The notes: generated by a model not told the origin, from the letters alone. A stretch of 64,000 nucleotides of DNA from Bradyrhizobium sp. CCBAU 53351 (GCF_015291745.1 NZ_CP030059.1:1763501-1827500), one strand, 5' to 3'; counted from the stretch's first letter, positions 43,874 to 52,556 are shown. Program-made: numbers and translations.

Positions 43874-44674
43874 TTATTTCAGCGAGGCAACCGGACCGTT
43901 CGCCGCCGCCGGCTCGGGGTCGAATCCGAACACGCCGACCAGATATTTGTAATAGTCCGGCATCTTCTCCTTGAGCGTCTCGCGCGACTTCGGGTCGTGG
44001 AATTCGCTCTTTCCGGCCAGGAAGATGCTGGCGGTCACCGCGAAGAACTCCATGGGATTCTTCATCGCATAGCTGTCCTTGGGCAGCAGGTCTTTGGACT
44101 TCGCCAGGGCGTAGTAGGCGATCACGCCCTTGTTGGAATAGCCGTCCGGCAGCAGCCGCGCATGATAGGCGTGAAGCAGCTCGTGCAGCAGCACGGCCTC
44201 CTTCTCGTAGCGCATCATGTCCGGGCGCAGCATGATCACGCCGAGCCCCGAATCGACCGCGAGGTCGACGGCGTTCGGATTGGTCCAGCGCTGCTTGTCC
44301 GGATCCCACACCGTGAGCGTCCGCGGCGCGGTGCGGCGGATGTCCGGCGTGACCCGGCCGTAGCACGCGGTCGCGGCGCCTTCGTCGAGGCAGGCGAGCT
44401 CGCTCGCGACGATCGGCACCGTATGGAAGAAGCGCAGCACGCGCGGCGACAGGCCGGCGCCTTCGACGAGGTCGATCTGCTGCTTCAGATTGTCGGTGAG
44501 CTTGTCGACGTCCTTGCGGTCGGAATTCTCCGACAGGTCGAACATGTAGCCGCGGTAGCTCTGGAAGCCCGGTGGCAGCGGCTGTGCTGCATCGGCATCG
44601 AGCGATCCGGCATGGGACGGACTGGCGAAGAGCGCGCCGACGATGATTGCGGTCAGCAGCAACGCAATGCGCAT
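43874..44674 (-). CDS. Secreted HELLH-motif putative metallopeptidase
   Basis: 266 residues from the ATG at 44672-44674. A signal peptide (about residues 1-22, ending SHA/G) is followed by a domain with VLLHELLHAYHARLL, the zinc-type HExxH (His164, Glu165, His168). A candidate third ligand is Glu209 in NPMEFFAVTASIFLAGK, spaced as in gluzincins of the lethal-factor/Pro-Pro endopeptidase sort (HExxH, then E about 40 residues on). There are two Cys in ELACLDEGAATAC. The target is unknown and no transporter or partner sits nearby. It is monocistronic, ending in a strong terminator. Confidence 0.72.
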   Translation of the reverse strand: MRIALLLTAIIVGALFASPSHAGSLDADAAQPLPPGFQSYRGYMFDLSENSDRKDVDKLTDNLKQQIDLVEGAGLSPRVLRFFHTVPIVASELACLDEGAATACYGRVTPDIRRTAPRTLTVWDPDKQRWTNPNAVDLAVDSGLGVIMLRPDMMRYEKEAVLLHELLHAYHARLLPDGYSNKGVIAYYALAKSKDLLPKDSYAMKNPMEFFAVTASIFLAGKSEFHDPKSRETLKEKMPDYYKYLVGVFGFDPEPAAANGPVASLK

Positions 44675-44900
44675 GATGAACCCCCTGATGTCACTTCGCC
44701 CGGCACAATAGGTCACCGTTGTTTGCGAAAAGTGAGTGGGGCGAGACTAAGGCACCGATGTTGAGGCGTGCTTAACCGTTGGTTGCAGAACGCCGCAGCG
44801 GATTAGGGCAGGGTTAACCAAGCATGGATTGGCGGGGCGCTTCGGCGTAACATCGTTCCGGGCAACAAGCCCCTCATCACGAGCCGGAAGGGAGGATGCC

Positions 44901-45194
44901 ATGTATGCCGCCATCCGTCAGGCCAAGGCGAAAAGCGGGAGTGCGGAAGAGCTGGCGCGCCGCATCAAGGACGGCGCCGTTCCGATCATCAGCGACGTCG
45001 ACGGCTTCCGCGCCTATTACGTCGTCTATGCCGGCGACGACACGGTCACCGCGATCTCGATCTTCGACAAGTTCGAGCAGGCCGAGGAAGCGAACCGGCG
45101 CGCGATCGCCTGGATCGAAAAGGATCTCGGCCCGCTGCTCGCCGGGCATGCGAGCGCCGCCGCGGGCCCCGTGATCGTGCATACGCTGGCGTGA
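44901..45194 (+). CDS. Small ABM-like (dimeric alpha/beta barrel) protein
   Basis: 97 residues from the ATG at 44901, with GGGAGG upstream. The pattern is beta-alpha-beta-beta-alpha-beta: AAIRQAKAKSGSAEELARRIKDG, then GFRAYYVVYAGDDTVTAISIFDKFEQAEEAN and WIEKDLGPLLAG. This matches the fold used by antibiotic-biosynthesis-monooxygenase-like and similar small dimers, but no catalytic residues are obvious. It lies alone between divergent and convergent genes and may respond to stress; this is not known. Confidence 0.6.
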   Translation: MYAAIRQAKAKSGSAEELARRIKDGAVPIISDVDGFRAYYVVYAGDDTVTAISIFDKFEQAEEANRRAIAWIEKDLGPLLAGHASAAAGPVIVHTLA

Positions 45195-45226
45195 GGCGTT
45201 GGCGGGTCAGTCGCGCCACATTCTCC

Positions 45227-45332
45227 GCTGTCATCGCCCGCGAAGGCGGGCGATCCAGTACTCCGTGACAGTTATGATGGAGCCAATGGGCCGCGGCGTA
45301 CTGGATGCCCCGCCTTCGCGGGGCATGACAGC
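45227..45332. repeat. Palindromic intergenic element, 106 bases
   Basis: GCTGTCAT...CGATCCAGTA and its complement TACTGGATGCCCCGC...ATGACAGC form the outer arms. GCCCGCGAAGGCGGGC and CCCCGCCTTCGCGGGG are hairpins near each end. It lies between the ABM-like gene and the XRE regulator gene (convergent), and has the form of a small MITE. Confidence 0.85.
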
Positions 45333-45369
45333 GGTGTGAGTGGGCTCGCTTCCCGCAAGAGATACTCCC

Positions 45370-46815
45370 TCACAACTCCCGAGCATTCGAGAACGCAAAA
45401 CTCGACACCCTTCGCGTCGTCTCATCCAGAATCAGCGTGCGCGTGATCGGCGGCTCGGCGCGCTGGGCGCAGTTTTCGCGCTCGCAGAGACGGCAATTGA
45501 CGCCGATCGGCGTGCCCTCGGTCTTCTCCAGGTCCATGCCGGCGGCATAGGTGAGGCGCGCGGCATGGCGGATCTCGCAGCCGAGGCCGATGGCGAAGCG
45601 CGGTTGCGGCAGCGGGTGCGGCGCGACCGGGCGGCGCACCATCTGCGCGATCGAGAAATAGCGCGTGCCGTCGGACAGCTCGATCACCTGCTTGAGCAGG
45701 CGGTCGGGCGTGTCGAAGGTCGAATGCACGTTCCACAGGGGACAGGTGCCGCCGAACTTCGAGAACGGGAAGGTGCCTGACGAGAAGCGCTTGGAGACGT
45801 TGCCGGCATTGTCGACGCGCAGCAGGAAGAACGGGATGCCGCGCGCGTTCGGCCGCTGCAAAGTCGTGAGCCGGTGGCAGACCTGCTCGAAGCCGGAATT
45901 GAAGCGCTGCGCCAGCACGTGGATGTCGTAGTTCAGCGCTTCGGCGGCGGCGAGGAACGCCGGATAGGGCATCATCACCGCCGCCGCAAAGTAATTGCCG
46001 AGCGTGATGCGGAACAGGCGGCGCGGCGCGTCGTCGAGCGGTCCGGCACGGCCGATGATGCTCTCCAGGGCTTGCGCGCATTCCCCTAAGCCAAGCTGGA
46101 AGGCGAGCTGGAAGGCGCGGCCGGGCGGGTCGACCAGCTCGGAGATCAGGAGCTGGCGGCGGTGGCGATCGAAACGCCGCAGCGTCTCGCGCATCACGTC
46201 GACCGGCATGACGCGGGTCTGGATCGAATGCTTTTCCCGCAGCCGGGCGGCCAGCGCCGCATAGAGTCCTTCGGCCGGCACGTTCAGCTCATCCCGCAAC
46301 GTCTCGGCGGCCTGCTCCAGCTCCGGAAAATAGTTGCGGTTGGCCTCGATCAGCTCGCGCACCCGCTCGACCGGGTTGGCTTCGTAGCGCGTGCCGACGT
46401 CGCGGTCGGCCATTTGCGCTGCGGCCAGCGTCTCGCCCTGGCGGGCCTCGGTATAGGCCGCATAGAGCCGCTGCAGCGCATGGGTGACGCCGGGGCAGAG
46501 CTCGGCGAGGTCGCGCAGCTCCTGCTTGGGCACGTCGATCTGGCGGAACAGGGGATCGGAGAAGATCTCGTTGAGCTCGGCGAAGAAGCGGTCTTCGTCG
46601 GCGGTGGCGAGGTCGCGCAGATCGAGGTCATAGGTCTCGGCCAGCCGCAGCAATATCTGCGCGGTCACCGGGCGCTGGTTTCGCTCGATCAAATTGACAT
46701 AGCTCGGCGAGATCCCGAGCCCCTCGGCAATCTGGGTCTGCGACAGCCCCAATTGCTGCCGGATTCTCCGGAAGCGCGGGCCGACGAAGAGTTTCTTGCC
46801 GGAACTGGCGGGCAT
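45370..46815 (-). CDS. XRE-family ScfR/RamB/PrpR-type regulator divergent from aceA
   Basis: 481 residues from the ATG at 46813-46815. The N-terminal helix-turn-helix is of the XRE type (FRRIRQQLGLSQTQIAEGLGISPS, then NLIERNQRPVTAQILLRLAE), residues about 13-66. The middle domain is an M78-like/IrrE-like region (about 170-330) and the C-terminal domain is DUF2083. Conserved Cys sit in GGTCPLW and in CRLCERENC (Cys441, 444, 449), as in Mycobacterium PrpR, where Cys hold an Fe-S cluster and acyl-CoA is the effector. RamB-type proteins control the glyoxylate bypass. It faces aceA across a 231-base region, so it probably controls that gene and its own expression. Confidence 0.88.
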   Translation of the reverse strand: MPASSGKKLFVGPRFRRIRQQLGLSQTQIAEGLGISPSYVNLIERNQRPVTAQILLRLAETYDLDLRDLATADEDRFFAELNEIFSDPLFRQIDVPKQELRDLAELCPGVTHALQRLYAAYTEARQGETLAAAQMADRDVGTRYEANPVERVRELIEANRNYFPELEQAAETLRDELNVPAEGLYAALAARLREKHSIQTRVMPVDVMRETLRRFDRHRRQLLISELVDPPGRAFQLAFQLGLGECAQALESIIGRAGPLDDAPRRLFRITLGNYFAAAVMMPYPAFLAAAEALNYDIHVLAQRFNSGFEQVCHRLTTLQRPNARGIPFFLLRVDNAGNVSKRFSSGTFPFSKFGGTCPLWNVHSTFDTPDRLLKQVIELSDGTRYFSIAQMVRRPVAPHPLPQPRFAIGLGCEIRHAARLTYAAGMDLEKTEGTPIGVNCRLCERENCAQRAEPPITRTLILDETTRRVSSFAFSNAREL

Positions 46816-47046
46816 GTCTCGGATCTCCAGAGTCGTACAAGGACAGGCTTGCTGACCTATTATTTTACAATATTTACAAAATAACATCTATTACATGTTC
46901 TGATGTTACATGACATCACCAATAAAAAACAAGCCATCTATACGAAGTTTCCGTTTTCGCGTTTAGCTCCTGACACGCATATCGCAATGCACTGTCAAGA
47001 ATGTCGATGGCCTGCCATCGCCATCGCCAGCAAAGGGATTAGGCAC
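46816..47046. promoter_or_regulatory. aceA/regulator divergent control region with repeats
   Basis: Within the AT-rich centre, TTTACAA occurs twice nine bases apart (46864-46870, 46873-46879), resembling the TTTGCAAA-type boxes of RamB regulators. Next come two TTACATG repeats (46891, 46906) fifteen bases apart. A perfect inverted repeat TGATGT-N6-ACATCA (46901-46918) overlaps the second. These are the likely binding sites of the divergent XRE regulator. Confidence 0.6.
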
Positions 47047-48681
47047 ATGAACTATCAGCCGCGCGGCATCAGCACCCTCCAGGGCCCGTCCTCGTATCAG
47101 GACGAGGTCAAGGCGGCTCAGGCGCTCCTCGAGACCCAGCCCACCTGGAACGGCGTGTCGGCCGAGGCCGTCGCCCGCATGCGCCTGCAGAACCGCTTCA
47201 AGACCGGCCTCGACGTCGCCCGCTACACCGCGGCGCTGATGCGGGCCGACATGGCGGCCTATGACAAGGACCCCACCAAGTACACCCAGTCGCTGGGCTG
47301 CTGGCACGGCTTCATCGCCCAGCAGAAGCTGATCTCGGTCAAGAAGCACTTCGGCGGCAAGACCGATCGCACCTATCTGTACCTCTCCGGCTGGATGATC
47401 GCGGCGCTGCGCTCCGAGTTCGGTCCGCTGCCCGACCAGTCGATGCACGAGAAGACCTCGGTGCCGGCGCTGATCGAGGAGCTCTACACCTTCCTGCGTC
47501 AGGCGGACTCCCGTGAGCTCAACGACATCTTCCGCCTGCTCGACAAGGCGCGCAAGGAAGGTGACACGACCCGTGAGAAGGAGCTGATCGCGAAGATCGA
47601 CAACTTCCAGACCCACGTCGTGCCCGTCATCGCCGACATCGATGCCGGCTTCGGCAATGCGGAAGCGACCTATCTGCTCGCCAAGAAGATGATCGAGGCG
47701 GGCGCCTGCGCGCTGCAGATCGAGAACCAGGTCTCGGACGAGAAGCAGTGCGGCCATCAGGACGGCAAGGTCACCGTGCCGCACGAGGTCTTCCTGGCGA
47801 AGATCCGCGCCTGCCGCCATGCCTTCCTCGAGCTCGGCGTCGAAGACGGCATCGTCGTGACCCGCACCGACTCGCTCGGCGCCGGCCTGACGCAGCAGAT
47901 CGCCGTCAGCCACAAGCCCGGCGACCTCGGCGACCAGTACAACAGCTTCCTCGATTGCGAGGAGATCACTGCGGAGAACGCTCGCAACGGCGACGTCATC
48001 ATCAACCGCGACGGCAAGATGATGCGTCCGAAGCGCCTGCCTTCGAACCTCTACCAGTTCCGTCCCGGCACCGGTGCGGACCGCTGCGTGCTCGACTGCA
48101 TCACCTCGCTGCAGAACGGCGCCGACCTGCTCTGGATCGAGACCGAGAAGCCGCATATCGAGCAGATCGCCAGCATGGTCGATCGCATCCGCAAGGTGGT
48201 GCCGAATGCCAAGCTCGCCTACAACAACTCGCCGTCGTTCAACTGGACGCTCAACTTCCGTTGGCAGGTCTACGACGCGATGAAGGAAGCGGGCCAGGAC
48301 GTCAGCAAGTACAACCGTGCCGAGCTGATGAAGGCGGAGTACGACGATACGCCGCTGGGCAAGGAAGCTGACGAGCGCATCCGTACCTTCCAGGCGGATT
48401 CGGCCAAGCGCGCCGGCATCTTCCACCACCTGATCACGTTGCCGACCTACCACACGGCGGCGCTCTCGACCGACAATCTCGCTCGCGAGTATTTCGGCGA
48501 GCAGGGCATGCTGGGCTACGTCAAGAACGTCCAGCGCGCCGAGATCCGTCAGGGCATCGCCTGCGTGAAGCACCAGAACATGGCCGGCTCTGACATCGGC
48601 GACGACCACAAGGAGTACTTCGCCGGCGAGGCTGCCCTGAAGGCGGGCGGCGCCCACAACACGATGAACCAGTTCGGCTAA
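47047..48681 (+). CDS. aceA: Isocitrate lyase
   Basis: 544 residues from the ATG at 47047; the frame opens upstream to 46903 but that part is leader sequence. This is the long bacterial form (about 530-545). Landmarks are the active-site segment VSDEKQCGHQDGKVTVPHEVF with its Cys, the Mg-binding Asp stretch VIADIDAGFGNAEAT and NNSPSFNWTLNF near the substrate pocket. It splits isocitrate into succinate and glyoxylate, which bypasses the CO2-losing TCA steps for growth on fatty acids, acetate or similar. It fits the beta-oxidation set at 15989-21638. There is no malate synthase in the window. Confidence 0.96.
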   Translation: MNYQPRGISTLQGPSSYQDEVKAAQALLETQPTWNGVSAEAVARMRLQNRFKTGLDVARYTAALMRADMAAYDKDPTKYTQSLGCWHGFIAQQKLISVKKHFGGKTDRTYLYLSGWMIAALRSEFGPLPDQSMHEKTSVPALIEELYTFLRQADSRELNDIFRLLDKARKEGDTTREKELIAKIDNFQTHVVPVIADIDAGFGNAEATYLLAKKMIEAGACALQIENQVSDEKQCGHQDGKVTVPHEVFLAKIRACRHAFLELGVEDGIVVTRTDSLGAGLTQQIAVSHKPGDLGDQYNSFLDCEEITAENARNGDVIINRDGKMMRPKRLPSNLYQFRPGTGADRCVLDCITSLQNGADLLWIETEKPHIEQIASMVDRIRKVVPNAKLAYNNSPSFNWTLNFRWQVYDAMKEAGQDVSKYNRAELMKAEYDDTPLGKEADERIRTFQADSAKRAGIFHHLITLPTYHTAALSTDNLAREYFGEQGMLGYVKNVQRAEIRQGIACVKHQNMAGSDIGDDHKEYFAGEAALKAGGAHNTMNQFG

Positions 48682-48711
48682 CGCAGCACGCTATTGGACA
48701 GGAGACTGACA

Positions 48712-48921
48712 ATGACCAAAGGCAGCAATTTCTGGGTGATCGGCGGCGAGTTCGGCTCGATGAACTTCCACAAGCTCGTGGAGGGCTCCGCCCAGGTCAA
48801 GGGTCCGTTCAAGACCCGCAAGGAAGCGGAGGACTGCTGGAAGGAAGTCTCGGAAGAGAGCCGCCACAAGGCCGGCGTCCGCTTCTCGATCGTGGAGGAG
48901 CCCTCGCGGGTCTCGGCCTGA
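48712..48921 (+). CDS. DUF4170 family small protein
   Basis: 69 residues from the ATG at 48712 with GGAGA upstream, 30 bases after aceA. Pattern: NFWVIGGEFGSMNFHKLVEG, then KGPFKTRKEAEDCWKEVSEESRHKAGVRFSIVEE. DUF4170 proteins are small and of unknown role; the first part looks like a single beta hairpin and the second a charged helix. It is probably co-transcribed with aceA, and a terminator-like hairpin follows. Confidence 0.85.
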   Translation: MTKGSNFWVIGGEFGSMNFHKLVEGSAQVKGPFKTRKEAEDCWKEVSEESRHKAGVRFSIVEEPSRVSA

Positions 48922-48949
48922 TCGCCCTCACTTAAGAAGACGTCCAAGG

Positions 48950-48996
48950 ACGGATGGTCCCATCCAGGCTCTGCCTGGGTGGGATCGTCTGTTTTT
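48950..48996 (+). terminator. Terminator of the aceA unit
   Basis: CCCATCCAGGC (48959-48969) pairs with GCCTGGGTGGG (48973-48983) with one G-U, three-base loop, then a T-rich tail (GTCTGTTTTT). It lies 29 bases after the DUF4170 stop codon. Confidence 0.85.
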
Positions 48997-49105
48997 GGCA
49001 CAGGCGAAACGGCTGTGGGCGCCGTAAGTATCTGGAATTGTGGGTCTTTGCTGAGGGTGTGGTTGCTGATAGGTTAATGAGGATAAGTCGAGGACGAGGC
49101 CGACC

Positions 49106-49660
49106 ATGTCAGAGCCCGAGACCAGCGGGACCCCTCCCGGCCAGCCGCGCCCGGTGCGGCTGCGCGATGCGCTGCTGCGTGCGCGGATCGAGGCCGCGGA
49201 CCGGACCGGCGTCGTGGTCGATCTCAGGGACGCCGAGGTGGCGCGGCTCGAAATCCTCAATGATGCGCTCGACCCGCTGTTCGCTCAGGTGCCCGACCAG
49301 ATCGACCTGTTCGACCGCGGCGTCAGCCAGGGCGATACGCCGCGGCTGTGGATCGACGTCGTCGCCCACATCGTGATGGGACGCGACAAGCGGATGTACC
49401 GCTTCGTCCAGGACACCCGCTTCGGCCGCATCGTGCTCGCCGAATCGCACGACACCGGGGCAATCGTCGAGGCCGTCACCGACTATGTCGCGCGCCGCAT
49501 GGTCGAGCGCGAGCGGGCCATGGTGGTCCCGCCCGAACCCATGCCGGTGGCCGAGCCGCCGCCGCGTCGCTCGCGCCTCTGGCCGTTCGTGTTCGGATTC
49601 GTGCTCGGCGCCGCCGCGCTGTTCGGGCTTGCCGTGGTGGCGGCCTTGCGGAGCTGGTGA
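49106..49660 (+). CDS. Hypothetical protein with a C-terminal membrane anchor
   Basis: 184 residues. The body is hydrophilic, with alpha/beta segments (GVVVDLRDAEVARLEILNDAL, then QIDLFDRGVSQGDTPRLWIDVVAHIVMGRDKRM). The C-terminus holds one helix (WPFVFGFVLGAAALFGLAVVAAL) after a Pro/Arg-rich stretch, so it is a tail-anchored membrane protein with the bulk in the cytoplasm. Start is ATG at 49106 with no clear ribosome-binding site. No domain family is recognised. Confidence 0.7.
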   Translation: MSEPETSGTPPGQPRPVRLRDALLRARIEAADRTGVVVDLRDAEVARLEILNDALDPLFAQVPDQIDLFDRGVSQGDTPRLWIDVVAHIVMGRDKRMYRFVQDTRFGRIVLAESHDTGAIVEAVTDYVARRMVERERAMVVPPEPMPVAEPPPRRSRLWPFVFGFVLGAAALFGLAVVAALRSW

Positions 49661-49670
49661 ATTTTCTTCA

Positions 49671-49783
49671 CGTCATTCCGGGGCGCCCGAAGCGCGAACC
49701 CGGAATCCATTCATCGCCACGCACTGCGGCCCGATGGATTCTCAGGTGCGCAATTGCGCACAGTCGCTCATGCTGCGGAATGA
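49671..49783. repeat. Dispersed palindromic repeat sharing a 29-base block with 15761-15789
   Basis: The element starts with CGTCATTCCGGGGCGC and ends near TGCGGAATGA, an incomplete complement of the start. The 29-base block at 49733-49761 is identical to the one at 15761-15789, and ends in the palindrome GTGCGCAATTGCGCAC. Confidence 0.8.
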
Positions 49784-49790
49784 TAGCGAG

Positions 49791-50702
49791 CTAGATCAGC
49801 CTCACATGCTTGATCTGCCCGACCTGAAAACCGGCCCCGAGCCCGCGCACCGTCTGCTCGCAGCGCCAGCCGGCATTGTCCTTCTCGATTCTGAGCAGAT
49901 TATACGCCGCCGCCGGGTAGCGCCCGTGCGCGAGCGCGGAGGCCGAGGGCACGCCGAGCGCGGGAATGTTGCCGTTGGGGCCTTCGAACCACATCGTCGA
50001 ATGAATGTGGTCGTGCCCGTGCAGGATCAGCTCGACGCCGTGGCGCTTGAGCAGCGCCAGCAGCGCGGCTGCGTCCGTCATCCGCTTCTGGCGCGCGTCG
50101 GATTTCAGCGGATGATGCACCAGCAGCACGCGAAAGACGTCCTCGGCCGCGAGGCGATCGAGCAGCGCTTCGAGGGCTGCAAGCTGATCGCGTCCGAGCG
50201 TGCCCGTTGCCATCAGCGGCAGCGTCGGCACCGCCGTGGACAGGCTGATCAGCGCGAGAGGCCCACGCCGGCGCACCGAGGGAAATCCGATGCGGCCGTC
50301 GTCGCCCGAGAGATAGGGAGCAAAGGTTTCGCCGAAGCGGTGGAAGGTCGCGCGGACATAGGCGTCGTGATTGCCAGGAATCGTCGTGACGCGGTCGGGC
50401 GGGCCGACCTCGTCGAGCCAGGCGCGAGCCGGCGCGAACTCGGCTTCGAGCGCGAGGTTGACGAGGTCGCCGGTCACTGCGATGTGGTCGGGCGCCTGCG
50501 CCTTCATGTCGGCAACCAGCGCGTCGAGCACCTCGCGGCGCTGGTACTTGTGGCGGTTGCGCGTCCAGTTGACGTAGCCGAACGCGCGCTTGCCCGCGAG
50601 CTCGATCAGCCGCGGTTTCGGCAGGGGCGCCAGATGCGGATCGGACAGATGGGCGAGCGTGAAGGGAGCCAGCGTGTTGGGAGCCATCGTGTTGGGAGCC
50701 AT
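49791..50702 (-). CDS. Calcineurin-type metallophosphoesterase (CpdA-like)
   Basis: 303 residues from the ATG at 50700-50702. All five metallophosphoesterase motifs are present: HLSDPHL (motif I), GDLVN (II), GNHD (III), LLVHHP (IV) and GHDHIHS (V), positioned as in cyclic nucleotide phosphodiesterases. The N-terminus has two tandem copies of MAPNT, so a second start (50687) five codons later is equally good; a 15-base tandem DNA repeat encodes it. The substrate may be cAMP, a diadenosine or a phospholipid-derived phosphate; it cannot be told from the sequence. The gene is convergent with a dispersed repeat and divergent from the NUDIX gene. Confidence 0.88.
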   Translation of the reverse strand: MAPNTMAPNTLAPFTLAHLSDPHLAPLPKPRLIELAGKRAFGYVNWTRNRHKYQRREVLDALVADMKAQAPDHIAVTGDLVNLALEAEFAPARAWLDEVGPPDRVTTIPGNHDAYVRATFHRFGETFAPYLSGDDGRIGFPSVRRRGPLALISLSTAVPTLPLMATGTLGRDQLAALEALLDRLAAEDVFRVLLVHHPLKSDARQKRMTDAAALLALLKRHGVELILHGHDHIHSTMWFEGPNGNIPALGVPSASALAHGRYPAAAYNLLRIEKDNAGWRCEQTVRGLGAGFQVGQIKHVRLI

Positions 50703-50794
50703 GGGGCGCGATTGCCTCGCTATTGCTCTGCTGTAATGGCAAGCTCGCAAGGAACGCGCAAGCAGAGCCTGAACCGCGGCGTCGAGGAAGCCTG

Positions 50795-51286
50795 ATGGGA
50801 GAACGTCTGAACCGTGTCCGACGGAAAGCCGAGCCGCTGCTGCGGCGATTCTTCCACGCCTATTTCCTGATCGTCCGCGGCATGACGCTCGGCGTCCGCG
50901 CCGTGGTGCTGGATGCCGACAACCGCGTGTTCCTGGTCCGGCACAGCTATGTCAGCGGCTGGTATTTGCCCGGCGGCGGCGTCGATCTCGGCGAGACCAT
51001 GGAACAGGCGATGCGGCGCGAGCTCAAGGAGGAGGGCGAAATCGACCTCACCGGTGCTGCCGAGCTGCATGGCATCTTCCTCAACAGCCACGTTTCCCGC
51101 CGCGATCACGTCGCAGTCTACGTGGTCAGGCATTTCCGGCAGGACCGCATCCCTGAGCCCAACCGCGAGATCGTCGAATGCGGATTCTTCGCGATCAATG
51201 CGCTGCCCGAGGGGACCACGGTTGGCACGCGGCTGCGCATTGCGGAAGTGCTGGATGGCAAGCCCCTGATTGCGACTTGGCGGTAA
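50795..51286 (+). CDS. NUDIX hydrolase
   Basis: 163 residues from the ATG at 50795, with GAGGAAG just upstream. The NUDIX box is intact: GGGVDLGETMEQAMRRELKEEGEID (about residues 57-82). The fold's strands around it (VRAVVLDADNRVFLVRHSY and ELHGIFLNSHVSRRDHVAVYVV) are recognisable. NUDIX enzymes cut nucleoside diphosphates linked to another moiety; the substrate cannot be read. The gene starts divergent from the phosphoesterase gene across 92 bases. Confidence 0.9.
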   Translation: MGERLNRVRRKAEPLLRRFFHAYFLIVRGMTLGVRAVVLDADNRVFLVRHSYVSGWYLPGGGVDLGETMEQAMRRELKEEGEIDLTGAAELHGIFLNSHVSRRDHVAVYVVRHFRQDRIPEPNREIVECGFFAINALPEGTTVGTRLRIAEVLDGKPLIATWR

Positions 51287-51337
51287 GGTGATCTGGCGGT
51301 GAAGCGATCCGGCGTTGAGGCAATCTGGCGGCCGAGC

Positions 51338-51715
51338 TCAACCGTCGGACCGGCCGCTCTTTTTTGCCTGCAGCTCCAGCGCAAGCAGGCTCTGCTCCTG
51401 AATCAGCGCGCAGTTCTGCCGCTCCAGCCTGTGCAGCCGCGCCGTCATGTTGTGCATGAACGCGAAGACCACCAGGAACAGGGCGCCGAACATCACCACG
51501 AATGGAAATACGACGCCGGTCAAATGGCTGACGAGATAGGCGATGCTCGGAAACAAGGCGAACGCCGCCGGGATGATCGCCACCATGGACAGCATCAGGA
51601 AATCGTAGAGATCCAATCTGCCCCGCAGCGTCCTCTTCAGCAGCATCAGCATGTAGATCAGTGCGAAGACGGAGATGACGATGACCGTCTCTAAGCTGGG
51701 AAGAACGTCCGTCAT
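51338..51715 (-). CDS. DUF2304 family membrane protein
   Basis: 125 residues, three membrane helices (TVIVISVFALIYMLMLLK, LYDFLMLSMVAIIPAAFALF and GVVFPFVVMFGALFLVVFAF) with a charged helical C-terminus. DUF2304 proteins sit next to polyprenyl-phosphate glycosyltransferases and are thought to help flip or transfer lipid-linked sugars, though the mechanism is unknown. Its ATG is at 51713-51715, and the GT2 gene ends 62 bases upstream, so they likely form one unit on the minus strand. Confidence 0.82.
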   Translation of the reverse strand: MTDVLPSLETVIVISVFALIYMLMLLKRTLRGRLDLYDFLMLSMVAIIPAAFALFPSIAYLVSHLTGVVFPFVVMFGALFLVVFAFMHNMTARLHRLERQNCALIQEQSLLALELQAKKSGRSDG

Positions 51716-51776
51716 CGCGGTCCCCTCGGGATGTTCGACGAGCTGGTGAAGTGGCAGGACGATGTGGAACAGCGCG

Positions 51777-52556
51777 TCATGGCGATCTCACCAGACGCGC
51801 GAGCAGGATGTAGCCGAGGACGCGGATCATGTAGCTCGCCGATTTCAGCCCGTCGATCGAGCTGACGCCGGTTTCGCGCGCCCGCATCTCGACCGGGACC
51901 TCGTTGACCGTGAGGCCGGCGCGCATCGCCCAGGCCAGTGAGATCGGCTCGGGGAAATCCGCAGGATAGGCCTTCGCGAAGAAGGCGATGGCGGAGCGGT
52001 CGAGCAGCCGCATGCCGCTGGTCGGATCGGTGATGCGTCCGCCGGAGAACAGGCTGTTGAGCGCCAGCACGATCAGCTTGATGCCCGCGCGCCGCATGCG
52101 CGTCGAGCAGAAGCCGGCATTGTCGATGAAGCGGCTTCCGATGGTGATGTTGGCGGGGTCTTTGCGATAGGCGTTCAGCAGCGTCTCGATGGCGCGTGGA
52201 TCGTGCTGGCCGTCGCCGTCGATCTGGATGCAGAAATCGAAATCCTGACGCGCCGCATATTTGATGCCGGTCTGCACCGCGCCGCCGATACCGAGATTGT
52301 GCGCGAGGCGGGCGACCGGTGAGCGGCAAGCTGCGACCGCGCTAGTTGCGTCGGACGAGCCGTCGTCGACGACGAGGGTGTGATAGCGGCGGCGGGTCGC
52401 GGCGATCTCATCGAGGAGATTGCCGATCGAGGCTTCTTCGTTGAAGCAGGGGATGACGAGCAGGATGCGCGGTGCGGCGGCACCGTCGTGGCACGCGTCG
52501 GTTGAATTCGATGCCGCGACCGAATCCAAGCCCATATCCATGCCCAACTCGGCCAC
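51777..52556 (-). CDS. Polyprenyl-phosphate glycosyltransferase (GT2, DPM1/GtrB type)
   Basis: About 259 residues from a GTG start at 52554-52556, supported by GGAGGTGAGG nine bases upstream; an ATG at 52539-52541 is the alternative. The GT2 core has LLVIPCFNEEASIGNLLDEI, LVVDDGSSDAT and FCIQIDGDGQHDP (DXD-type metal site). Then GSRFIDNAGFCSTRMRRAGI and DPTSGMRLLDRSAI follow. There are no C-terminal helices, so it is a soluble-type, membrane-associated enzyme that moves a sugar from a nucleotide to polyprenyl phosphate. The DUF2304 gene follows and a polytopic membrane protein gene diverges, which gives a sugar-transfer cassette. Confidence 0.87.
   Translation of the reverse strand: MAELGMDMGLDSVAASNSTDACHDGAAAPRILLVIPCFNEEASIGNLLDEIAATRRRYHTLVVDDGSSDATSAVAACRSPVARLAHNLGIGGAVQTGIKYAARQDFDFCIQIDGDGQHDPRAIETLLNAYRKDPANITIGSRFIDNAGFCSTRMRRAGIKLIVLALNSLFSGGRITDPTSGMRLLDRSAIAFFAKAYPADFPEPISLAWAMRAGLTVNEVPVEMRARETGVSSIDGLKSASYMIRVLGYILLARLVRSP

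Noticed and set aside
46903..47046. A 48-residue N-terminal extension of isocitrate lyase
   Set aside because: The extension covers the regulatory repeats and lacks conserved residues; MNYQPRG at 47047 is the expected start.
46963..48657. A 564-codon minus-strand open frame opposite isocitrate lyase
   Set aside because: It mirrors the third-base GC pattern of aceA and has no recognisable domain or ribosome-binding site.
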